Below the pieces are notes generated by a model. The model searched no databases. It had not been told where the DNA came from and worked only from the letters and a program-made list of their open reading frames with translations. From JAAXTT01 sp964530215 (GTDB lineage Bacteria > Bacillota > Desulfotomaculia > Desulfotomaculales > Desulfocucumaceae), in assembly GCA_964530215.1 (NCBI GenBank), contig CAZHAJ010000024.1:1-17402 (forward strand): 17,402 nucleotides of DNA. The letters run 5' to 3'. Shown in pieces: positions 7,704 to 14,241 of this stretch (position 1 is its first letter; each line of letters begins with the position of its first letter). The translations under genes were made by a program, and so were the position numbers.

Positions 7704-8861
7704 ATGTTGGGTATCTCTAAAGGACTTGACCTTTTTCACAGACCTATTTTTATAAGCATCAATAAACTTCTCAATCCTAAAGGGACTACAAAGTACAAAG
7801 TAATTTTATTAATACTAGGCTTGCTGCTTTGTGGTGGATTATTGGTGTACATAACAGGTGGGTTAAAATATTTTTACTCACACTTCATGTACTTGCCTAT
7901 AATAATTGCATCCTTTGCTTTTAGAGTTCCTGGAAGCATTATTACTTCAATTGCAGCAGGTTTAATTTTAGGTCCATTTATGCCACTGGAAGTTCAAAAC
8001 AACATACCCCAATCTACAGTTTCTTGGTTATACAGAATGATGTTTTTTATTCTTGTTGGCACCACTACTAGTGTTCTGGCCTCTTTGCTTAGCTTTCAGT
8101 TAAGTTCCTTAACTGAGTTAGTTGATAAGGTTTCAATTAACTATGCAAAAACTCTTAAGACTTTTGCTCATAGCGTTGAGCTTCGTGATCAATACACTGG
8201 AGAACACTGTGAAAGAGTAGCTCATAATGCACTTGTTCTAGGAAAAGAACTTGACTTATCAAAAAATGATTTAGAAACTTTATACTGGGCTGGGCTACTT
8301 CATGACCTTGGCAAAATAGCTGTCCCAGAACACATCCTATTAAAAGCTGATAAACTAACTTCTGAGGAATACGAAATTATTAAACTACACCCTGAAGTTG
8401 GTTCAGACATTTTAATGTCTCTTTCTAATGACTTTAAAGAGATTGCTGCTGGCGTTTGTTCCCATCATGAACGATGGGATGGTACTGGCTACCCTTATGG
8501 ATTAAAGGAAGATTCAATTCCTGTATTTGGTCGGATTTTAGCGGTAGTAGATGTATTCGAAGCTTTAACAAGTAACCGACCCTACAGAAAATCCCTAAGT
8601 CCACAACGAGCGTTACAGTATCTAAAAGACAAATCAGTACAATTTGACCCTTCTATCCTAAACATGTTCTGCAAACTATATGAAACGGGTAAAATAAAAG
8701 TCCAAACCGAAAATGAGTTAAAATCATTTAATGATGACTATGACACATTTCATAAAGCAAATATCCTGACAATTCCTCTTGCAAGATCACCTTTTAGTAA
8801 AAAAACTACAAGAATAATAATGAATATATGGGATAACTCATCTAGCAATATAGCAAATTAG
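7704..8861 (+). CDS. Membrane-bound HD-GYP c-di-GMP phosphodiesterase
   Basis: A 385-residue protein. The N-terminal ~130 residues hold about four hydrophobic segments (roughly 33-52, 63-72, 78-91 and 110-132), a membrane sensor of unknown ligand. Residues ~150-330 form an HD-GYP domain, the class that hydrolyses c-di-GMP to pGpG/GMP at a metal centre. Visible motifs are HDLGK (HD at 200-201), H229, HHE at 254-256, DGTGYP at 259-264, and DVFEALTSNRPYR beginning at 283. The set is complete, so an active enzyme is expected. A GTG at 7695 is possible, but it lies inside the AGAGGTGAT ribosome binding site, which is ideally spaced for ATG at 7704. The neighbouring convergent gene encodes a diguanylate cyclase. 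The C-terminal ~55 residues are extra and unassigned. Confidence 0.93.
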   Translation: MLGISKGLDLFHRPIFISINKLLNPKGTTKYKVILLILGLLLCGGLLVYITGGLKYFYSHFMYLPIIIASFAFRVPGSIITSIAAGLILGPFMPLEVQNNIPQSTVSWLYRMMFFILVGTTTSVLASLLSFQLSSLTELVDKVSINYAKTLKTFAHSVELRDQYTGEHCERVAHNALVLGKELDLSKNDLETLYWAGLLHDLGKIAVPEHILLKADKLTSEEYEIIKLHPEVGSDILMSLSNDFKEIAAGVCSHHERWDGTGYPYGLKEDSIPVFGRILAVVDVFEALTSNRPYRKSLSPQRALQYLKDKSVQFDPSILNMFCKLYETGKIKVQTENELKSFNDDYDTFHKANILTIPLARSPFSKKTTRIIMNIWDNSSSNIAN

Positions 8862-9118
8862 ATTTTTTATAATATAGATTTCAGTGGTTCTCTGCCCTTG
8901 ACCCTTTTCTGTAGGTCGCACCTGCTTTTCTTTGCTCAAACTCCTGCTAAGAAATGACAACCCAGCCCATATTTACAGTACACCTTTTGCACCAATCATC
9001 TAGGATTGATGTATTTGTATCTATTACTGACCTTGCCCTGCTTCTTGTTCGCTTAATAGCTTCACTATTTATTTATCTTTAATGTAAAAATTTCATGGGC
9101 TATTATAAATTATTTTGT

Positions 9119-10153
9119 CTATGTTGACTGGTTCAGTTTTTTGCGCTTTAGCTTCTCACTGTACATAAGCCTATCAGCTTTATGGTAAGTCTCCTCAAGA
9201 GATTGAGAGCCATCTTCATTGATGGCTAATCCCATTGAAATACTGAGGGTCAATGTGCTCTTTTTATTATGCTGATTAATCTTATGACAAATTCTCTTAA
9301 TGATTCCATTGCCGGTTTCCTCATCTGTCCGGAGTAGCACCAAGGCAAATTCATCTCCCCCAACTCTCGCCAGTATGTCATAAGCTCTTATTGATTCTTT
9401 AAGTACATCTGCACAATTTTTTATATATCGGTCGCCCTCCAGATGTCCAAAGGTATCATTAATCTTTTTCAAACCATCCAAATCAGCTGAAATAATTGCA
9501 ATGGGATATTCCCTTGAGCCTTCCAGACGTTTTATTTCATTCTCAAAATAGTGACGATTATACAGACCCGTCAGCTGATCATGGAAGCTTAGATATTCTA
9601 GGGATTCCAGGTTTCTGCTGTTCCTAAGGGCTACTGCAGCTATATCTCCGAGGGATGAGACAAATTCAATGTCTCTTTGAGTAAATCCTCCCTCCTTATT
9701 GGCTAAACCAATAAGGCCAATTGCCCTCTGGTCAATAATTAGCGGGGAAAACATTACGTTTTCAAGACGCATATGCCCTTCCGGCAGAAATTTCACCCAA
9801 TGACTTTCTGCAAAATCATTATCAAAAACTCCTATAAGATTTTGATAGGCTGTTTCCCTTAATCCTCTGATGGGCATTGGCAAGTCTCTATCGACATCAC
9901 AGGAAAGGCCTCCGGAGTCTAAATAGAGAACTTCATTCTCTGCACCGTCTGAACTCAAAAGAGCAATATAACCAGAAGTAGCACCTGTTACTTTTTTACA
10001 CAAAGTAAAAATCTGTTGGGCTGATTTCTCAAAATCTTGATATTTTAAAATTGCCCGGGCACTCTCTAAAAATGCCTTGTATTCTGCCGAAAGCATTTTT
10101 AATTCTGCTGCTAACTCCTGTTTAGACATGCCATCTATTTTTTCCATATCCAT
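9119..10153 (-). CDS. GAF-GGDEF diguanylate cyclase
   Basis: A 344-residue cytosolic protein. After a short N-terminal helix, a GAF-type sensor domain spans about residues 40-180, and a GGDEF domain about 185-340 that makes c-di-GMP from two GTP. The metal-binding segment SADLDGLKKIND (Asp at about 224) is present, the active-site loop is the canonical GGDEF (265-269), and RAYD at 256-259, five residues before it, is an intact inhibitory I-site. Activity with product feedback is therefore expected. No membrane segment or phosphoreceiver is seen, so the GAF domain should sense a cytosolic ligand or redox state. ATG at 10153 follows AGAGGTGG at good spacing. The gene is convergent with the HD-GYP gene and lies about 100 bp downstream of the lipocalin on the same strand, without an obvious terminator between them. 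Confidence 0.93.
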   Translation of the reverse strand: MDMEKIDGMSKQELAAELKMLSAEYKAFLESARAILKYQDFEKSAQQIFTLCKKVTGATSGYIALLSSDGAENEVLYLDSGGLSCDVDRDLPMPIRGLRETAYQNLIGVFDNDFAESHWVKFLPEGHMRLENVMFSPLIIDQRAIGLIGLANKEGGFTQRDIEFVSSLGDIAAVALRNSRNLESLEYLSFHDQLTGLYNRHYFENEIKRLEGSREYPIAIISADLDGLKKINDTFGHLEGDRYIKNCADVLKESIRAYDILARVGGDEFALVLLRTDEETGNGIIKRICHKINQHNKKSTLTLSISMGLAINEDGSQSLEETYHKADRLMYSEKLKRKKLNQST

Positions 10154-10252
10154 TTAAAGCCCACCTCTTTAATTCATTTTGCGACTCCCTATGCTACAAA
10201 AATCTCCGGGCTTAACTTTTTTCTGATATCGGATGATGGCAAATCAATTCTA

Positions 10253-10744
10253 TTAAACACAGTTTTGAGCAACTCTAACTATTTTTGAAACATCGAAACC
10301 CTTTGAAGATGCAAATCCCATTATATCATCATATAAATCCTTGTCGATTATCGGCTCTCTGCTTAATATCCATAAATAGTTCATCGTACCACTTGTTACC
10401 ACGGCATACTTATAATCTTTTTCGTCAAGCAAAATAATCTTATACTCGCTTTTAAAAGGCCTGAAGAAACTTACATAGAGTCTGCCGGTACAATTTTTAT
10501 CCGGAACCCAAGCAACTGCTTTTGCAGTTTTTTTCTTTCCGTTTTTAAAACCGGCATTAATTATTTCCATCTTTGTCTCACTCAGCAAATTATAGGTTGC
10601 GGTAACATTTTCCAACCCCTCCTCAAAGGAATGGGGGAAACGGGCAATCTCATACCACACACCGGTATATCTTCTAAGATCGACATTACACACCGGTTTT
10701 ATATCTTTGGTGTTTTTAGCGATAAAGTTGCTGAAAATACCCAA
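10253..10744 (-). CDS. Lipocalin, Blc-like, without signal peptide
   Basis: A 163-residue lipocalin, the size of the bacterial Blc family, whose beta-barrels bind hydrophobic ligands. The first conserved block is YTGVWYEIARFPHSFEEG (G28-x-W30), followed by NVTATY. GRLYVSFFRPF and YKYAVVTSGTMNYLWILSR match the later strands of Blc. E. coli Blc is an outer-membrane lipoprotein. This protein has no lipobox and no hydrophobic signal, which suits a one-membrane cell but leaves its location open. The start was chosen by ribosome binding: GGGGGTGATC (10757-10748) precedes TTG at 10744 at normal spacing, whereas the longer reading from GTG at 10759 would start inside that site. It follows the glutaredoxin by 39 bp and is probably co-transcribed with it. 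Lipocalins are not common in Firmicutes. Confidence 0.88.
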   Translation of the reverse strand: MGIFSNFIAKNTKDIKPVCNVDLRRYTGVWYEIARFPHSFEEGLENVTATYNLLSETKMEIINAGFKNGKKKTAKAVAWVPDKNCTGRLYVSFFRPFKSEYKIILLDEKDYKYAVVTSGTMNYLWILSREPIIDKDLYDDIMGFASSKGFDVSKIVRVAQNCV

Positions 10745-10783
10745 CCAGATCACCCCCACAGAAGATCACAAGCTCGCCAAGTG

Positions 10784-11128
10784 TTATTTGCCGGATGTCC
10801 AACTGAAAATGTTCTTACGTTTAGGACAGGTAACCTTTAAGATACCCTTATCTATCGGAAGACGCAATCTAGCTCCGCATTTATTGCAATCAACAAGACG
10901 ATGGTCCACCAATCCAAGTATCTTTTCCTTGTCTAAACCAACAACGATATCCTGCCCTATGAAAAAAGCAGGTACTCCGCTGATATTTTTTCTGGCCAAC
11001 TCATTACGAGCTGCTTCATCTAGATTAATATCCTTTTCCACAAAGTGAATATTGTTCTGCGAAAGAAACTCTTTCGCTAACGTACAATATGGTCAGGTAC
11101 TTGTTGTAAACATAATTACTTGCTTCAT
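10784..11128 (-). CDS. Selenocysteine-containing glutaredoxin (UPYC) with zinc-ribbon-like tail
   Basis: Reading from ATG at 11128 (GAGGTGG 6 nt upstream) gives MKQVIMFTTST, then UGA at 11095-11093, then PYCTLAKEFLSQNN. The UGA sits where the first Cys of a glutaredoxin CPYC site belongs (residue 12). Downstream the frame stays open for 102 codons and contains the cis-proline motif ISGVPAFFIG (about 49-58), so the whole protein is a 114-residue glutaredoxin with tail. A SECIS-like hairpin lies 22 nt after the UGA. Residues 81-104 resemble a zinc ribbon (CNKC ... CPKR), but the fourth Cys is Arg. A selenoenzyme for thiol-disulfide exchange in the cytosol is inferred. The alternative is a pseudogene or sequencing error (TGT/TGC to TGA). 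The internal GTG at 11041 has no ribosome binding site and would remove the active site. It heads a likely operon with the lipocalin. Confidence 0.85.
11054..11081 (-). promoter_or_regulatory. Bacterial SECIS-like hairpin directing UGA as selenocysteine
   Basis: On the minus strand GCGAAAG (11077-11071) and CTTTCGC (11065-11059) form a perfect 7-bp stem around the loop AGTTT. GTT/AAC (11081-11079 and 11056-11054) can extend it below a small internal loop. The loop starts 22 nt after the UGA and has G as its second base, followed by U. This agrees with the described bacterial SECIS rules: a G in the first two loop positions, a short upper stem, and a loop roughly 16-37 nt from the UGA. It lies within the coding sequence, as bacterial SECIS elements do. 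Confidence 0.75.
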
Positions 11129-11147
11129 CTATAACCACCTCGGAAAA

Positions 11148-11170
11148 CAACTATGCTTTCATTATAGTTG
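11148..11170 (-). promoter_or_regulatory. Putative promoter and operator-like inverted repeat of the selenoprotein gene
   Basis: A perfect -10 TATAAT lies at 11166-11161 on the minus strand, about 35 bp before the ATG at 11128. No good -35 is seen (TGGTCT at 17 bp). The perfect 7-bp inverted repeat CAACTAT/ATAGTTG (11170-11164 and 11154-11148, 9-bp spacer) covers the -10 and the expected start. A weak -35 plus a palindrome suggests that a regulator acts here. Confidence 0.5.
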
Positions 11171-11224
11171 CTTTTTCAGATAAAGACCAGCAACACAACA
11201 GGAATAATTCATTTCATTATTTTC

Positions 11225-11249
11225 AAAAAAAAAAGCCCCTAAAGGGGGC
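11225..11249 (-). terminator. Intrinsic terminator with a T10 tract (minus strand)
   Basis: On the minus strand the 5-bp stem GCCCC/GGGGC (11249-11245 and 11239-11235) is followed by ten T residues. It protects the selenoprotein promoter from readthrough. The source of the terminated transcript is either the 74-residue gene (long 3' end) or a short RNA from the TATAAT at 11289-11284. Confidence 0.75.
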
Positions 11250-11361
11250 AATAGAAAAAAGGTGTTATTATTGGATGCATTTAATTATATATGACTTGAC
11301 TTAACAGGGATATTAGGAAAATTCTTATTTTAAAAGCATTAATTTATATTAGTATACAAAG

Positions 11362-11396
11362 ATAAGCACCCGGAATTATATCTTCCGGGTGCTTAT
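11362..11396 (-). terminator. Hairpin after the 74-residue membrane protein gene
   Basis: A perfect 14-bp stem (ATAAGCACCCGGAA at 11362-11375, its reverse complement at 11383-11396) with a 7-nt loop, 23 bp after the stop codon at 11420. The following minus-strand sequence is only moderately T-rich (ATCTTTGTA), so it may act as a weak terminator or as a 3'-end stabiliser. Confidence 0.6.
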
Positions 11397-11419
11397 TGTA
11401 AGTATTATAATCAGTAAGT

Positions 11420-11644
11420 TTAGAAAGTTTTAACCGTCTTCTGGGGTAGGATCCCCAACAAAGTGGCAACTGCAGCTGTCCCTGCAATTACAGCAATGGC
11501 TCTCATGGTAGTGGCCGGAAAATGTGTACTAATTATTATCTCATTTCCTGAACCAATAGCCGAAACTTCAACCGGAAACACGGTATAAACAAGAGCAACT
11601 GCCAGTACACCTACAACAACACAGATTTTCTGCCAGAGATTCAA
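11420..11644 (-). CDS. Small two-helix membrane protein
   Basis: A 74-residue protein with two hydrophobic segments (about residues 6-24 and 48-65), joined by a loop that begins FPVEV and ends HFPATTMRAIAV. The start is TTG at 11644, placed by AAGGAGGGG 5 nt upstream. The overall pattern resembles the 87-residue protein at 5893-6156, which shares the FP after helix 1 and ATT-x-RA entering helix 2, but here the basic tail is missing. Function unknown. It is divergent from the two-component system, and the 292-bp gap between them carries phased repeats. Confidence 0.75.
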   Translation of the reverse strand: MNLWQKICVVVGVLAVALVYTVFPVEVSAIGSGNEIIISTHFPATTMRAIAVIAGTAAVATLLGILPQKTVKTF

Positions 11645-11802
11645 TAAAACCCCTCCTTATTATTTAAATAATTACCAATAACAAATGTTTGATTTAGAGG
11701 TGAAAAGAATATAGGATATTATTTGTTGAGGCTATGCCACAGGCGTTTCACTAACTTAATTATAACACTGATTTGGATGAAATAAAGAATAATTACCCGT
11801 CA

Positions 11803-11918
11803 ACTAAGGCATTTTTTCGCCATCACTAAGGGTATTTGTTGCCCCAAATAAGGCTTTGCCTTATTCTGCATGAGATTCCTTTATGTTAAGATACTTTTAA
11901 ACCCTAATAAGGCATTTC
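11803..11918 (+). repeat. Phased TAAGG repeats upstream of the two-component system
   Basis: Copies of A(C/A)TAAGG start at 11803, 11825 and 11847, exactly 22 bp apart, with another at 11906. A weaker GTTAAGA lies at 11885, 21 bp before the last. The third copy is part of a perfect palindrome AATAAGGC-TTT-GCCTTATT (11847-11865). The last copy lies immediately before the ribosome binding site of the kinase gene. Two-turn spacing puts the copies on one face of the helix, as in a regulator array. This occupies most of the gap 11645-11936; no gene is seen there. Confidence 0.5.
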
Positions 11919-11936
11919 TTATGGAGGAATTAAAAA

Positions 11937-13259
11937 TTGTTAAAAAGCAACAGATTTATATTGGGTATAGGCTTGATCATACTTTTGTTTATTGCTGCCA
12001 TAATAACAACCTTTAGTGGTTTGAATTTTACAGTGGATATGTTGGAACAATTAGCAAGCAAAGACATTGAAATCCTTGCACTGGCAAAGGACATACAGTT
12101 TCAGGATCTAACATTAACCGACGCCATAAGGGGATTAATAATAAACCCTTCTAGCCGACAGGATTTAGATATTTACGATGCCTACCATTATAAAATTAAC
12201 GATTCTATAAAAAAGATGAAACAGATAGAACCTGACAGCATTGAAACCTTCAATACTATAGACAATTTAAATGCAAGACTATTTGAACTTGAATCACTGA
12301 TGATAAGTAAAGCCAAGACATCACCTGAAGAATCCATAGCAATATATAAAGGAGAGTACTCTTTGCTGAGGACTCAGCTTCAAAATATTCTGGAAGATTT
12401 CGTTGATGGCAAGAAACAATATATTATCGATCATGCCAAAAATGATGCCCAAAAAAGCTCGGAATTACGAAGACATGCCATTGTGGTCGGTTTGATTACA
12501 GCCACAATTAGTATAATTATAGGTATGCTTTTAATAAGTGAGAGAAAAAGCTGGGAAAAACAAGCCAAAAAATATCAGAAAAATTTAAGATCTCTAGGGG
12601 CTCAATTATCAAAAGTGCAGGAAAATGAAAGAAGGTTAATATCCACAGAAATACATGACTATATAGGGCAGTCTTTGTCCGTTGTAAAAATAAAACTGGG
12701 AATGCTGGGGGAGTCCATGACCTCCACTGAAGATAAGGCTAATATTCAGCAGATTAGAGACTTCGTCAATCAAGCCATTAAATATATTCAAGGATTAACC
12801 TTTAAGCTAAATCTGCCTACTCATTATGATATCGAATTTACCGAAGCTTTAAAATGGATTTGCCAGCAATTCCAAAAAGATCATGGGTTACCAATCAAAG
12901 TTGAAAACGAACTCTACAATAAACCCATTAATAAAAATGCCCGAATTATTCTTCTGAGGGCTGTTCGAGAACTCTTAAATAATGTAGTAAAACACTCAAA
13001 TGCACAGCAGGTGCTTGTAAAAGTAAAGAATAATAAAAAAAATATTATTATTGTTGTAAAAGACGACGGAGTGGGTATGGACATCTCTCAATTAGAAGAC
13101 TTTTATTTTAACGAGAATGGCAGATTTGGACTGTTTAGCATCAGTGAAGGATTACAGCATCTTGGAGGATCCATGAAAATTGATTCAAAACCAAATTCCG
13201 GAACTGCAATAACAATGGAAGTACCATTGGAACCGGTTCCCAGTGAGGTGTTGTTATGA
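11937..13259 (+). CDS. Sensor histidine kinase, NarL/DegS-type (HisKA_3)
   Basis: A 440-residue membrane kinase. TM1 is at about residues 7-27 and TM2 at about 180-200. The 150 residues between them are extracellular and mainly helical, so probably a four-helix-bundle sensor. A coiled linker leads to the HisKA_3 box ENERRLISTEIHDYIGQSLS with the phosphorylated H240. The ATPase domain follows: N-box RELLNNVVKHSNA (344-356), DDGVGMD (376-382) and GRFGLFSI (395-402). The start is TTG at 11937 with GGAGG 9 nt upstream. It overlaps the response regulator by 4 bp (ATGA), so the two are translationally coupled. The ligand is unknown; the downstream symporter suggests sensing of its substrate (inference). 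Confidence 0.93.
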   Translation: MLKSNRFILGIGLIILLFIAAIITTFSGLNFTVDMLEQLASKDIEILALAKDIQFQDLTLTDAIRGLIINPSSRQDLDIYDAYHYKINDSIKKMKQIEPDSIETFNTIDNLNARLFELESLMISKAKTSPEESIAIYKGEYSLLRTQLQNILEDFVDGKKQYIIDHAKNDAQKSSELRRHAIVVGLITATISIIIGMLLISERKSWEKQAKKYQKNLRSLGAQLSKVQENERRLISTEIHDYIGQSLSVVKIKLGMLGESMTSTEDKANIQQIRDFVNQAIKYIQGLTFKLNLPTHYDIEFTEALKWICQQFQKDHGLPIKVENELYNKPINKNARIILLRAVRELLNNVVKHSNAQQVLVKVKNNKKNIIIVVKDDGVGMDISQLEDFYFNENGRFGLFSISEGLQHLGGSMKIDSKPNSGTAITMEVPLEPVPSEVLL

Positions 13260-13897
13260 AAATAATATTGGTGGATGACCATAAAATTATCAGGGATGGG
13301 CTGCGTAATCTGCTTGAACAGCAACCCAATATAGAAATAATTGCAGAAGCAGATGACGGAATCAGTGCCGTACAATTAGCAAAGGACCTCAATCCGGATG
13401 TAATAATCATGGACATAGGGCTTCCGACTTTAAATGGCATTGAAGCTACTCGCAAAATTATAGCTGACAACCCAAAGATTAAAATCATCTCCTTGTCCAT
13501 TTGCTCAGACAAGTGGTCTTTGGAAAAGATGATTAAAGCAGGGGCATCAGGATATGTATTAAAAAACTCCGCCTTCGAAGAATTAGTACAAGCAGTAAAC
13601 ACCGTTATGAACAATGAGTTTTATCTATGCAGTGATTTGTCCGGTACAATTATCACAGAATACGTGAGCACCATTAGAAGCTCAGAATCATTAAAAGAAA
13701 TAATATCGGCAAGGGAACGGGAAGTATTACAACTGATAGCTGAAGGAAAAACCGTGGGCGAAATTGCCTCCTGCCTAAACATCAGTAAAAAAACTGTGGA
13801 GGTGCATAGGAGTCAAATATACAATAAGCTGGGAATATCCAACATGGCTGACCTTATTAAATACGCTATTCGTGAAGGTCTGACATCTATATACTAA
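13256..13897 (+). CDS. NarL/FixJ-family response regulator with LuxR-type HTH
   Basis: A 213-residue transcription factor. The receiver domain (about 1-120) has the acidic pair D7/D8, phospho-acceptor D53 in IIMDIGLP, Ser at 80-82 as the switch residue and K103 in YVLK. A linker leads to a LuxR-type helix-turn-helix at about 149-208 (SAREREVLQLIAEGKT, EIASCLNISKKTVEVHRSQI). The ATG overlaps the kinase stop codon. TGAGGTG inside the kinase gene serves as ribosome binding site. It probably binds the phased TAAGG repeats upstream of its own operon and of the symporter gene (inference). A terminator follows at 13931-13963. Confidence 0.95.
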   Translation: MKIILVDDHKIIRDGLRNLLEQQPNIEIIAEADDGISAVQLAKDLNPDVIIMDIGLPTLNGIEATRKIIADNPKIKIISLSICSDKWSLEKMIKAGASGYVLKNSAFEELVQAVNTVMNNEFYLCSDLSGTIITEYVSTIRSSESLKEIISAREREVLQLIAEGKTVGEIASCLNISKKTVEVHRSQIYNKLGISNMADLIKYAIREGLTSIY

Positions 13898-13930
13898 TAT
13901 AAAATACAACCATAAATATGTCCTGTCCAG

Positions 13931-13963
13931 AGAGATTAATATTTTTATATTAATCTCTTTTTT
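13931..13963 (+). terminator. Intrinsic terminator after the two-component operon
   Basis: A perfect 12-bp stem (AGAGATTAATAT at 13931-13942, ATATTAATCTCT at 13947-13958) with a TTTT loop and a following T-tract. It separates the kinase/regulator transcript from the symporter gene. Confidence 0.9.
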
Positions 13964-13978
13964 ATCTTAAGAAGCTGT

Positions 13979-14059
13979 AATAAGAAAGCAGCAAACAAAC
14001 ATTAAGGGATTAATGGCTAATTTATAAGGTTATTGCCCACCGTTAAAATAAGAAATCTC
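13979..14059 (+). repeat. Phased TAAGG/TAAGA repeats upstream of the symporter gene
   Basis: AATAAGA (13979), ATTAAGG (14001), TATAAGG (14023) and AATAAGA (14047) are spaced 22, 22 and 24 bp apart, the same period as in the array before the two-component genes. The rest of the 344-bp gap (13898-14241) also holds two TGCTTGAG direct repeats (14129 and 14148) and two GGGGGGAT runs (14109 and 14159). I could not place a convincing promoter, and no gene is visible in this gap. Confidence 0.4.
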
Positions 14060-14241
14060 CCAATATGGCCGGTATGTTTCATGATGTAAAATTAACAAGG
14101 GCATATCAGGGGGGATATTGTCGTTTTTTGCTTGAGGGTAAATTTAATGCTTGAGATTGGGGGGATTTAAAAACCATTTATAAGCCCGACAAATATAAAA
14201 CTGTACTTAGCAGTTGAAATCGGAAGGAGAATAATAATAGC

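Noticed and set aside
10784..11041. 85-residue ORF starting at GTG 11041
   Set aside because: There is no ribosome binding site, and the start lies in the middle of a glutaredoxin fold. The real start is ATG 11128 with the UGA read through.
13103..13614. Minus-strand ORFs of 90 and 157 codons opposite the kinase and regulator genes
   Set aside because: They are shadows of the sense genes, without start signals.
14065..14154. 29-codon ORF in the gap before the symporter
   Set aside because: No ribosome binding site and no recognisable sequence; the length is expected by chance.
14129..14166. TGCTTGAG direct repeats and GGGGGGAT runs before the symporter as regulator sites
   Set aside because: They are short, with only two copies each, not repeated at the other promoter and without clear phasing; recorded but not claimed.
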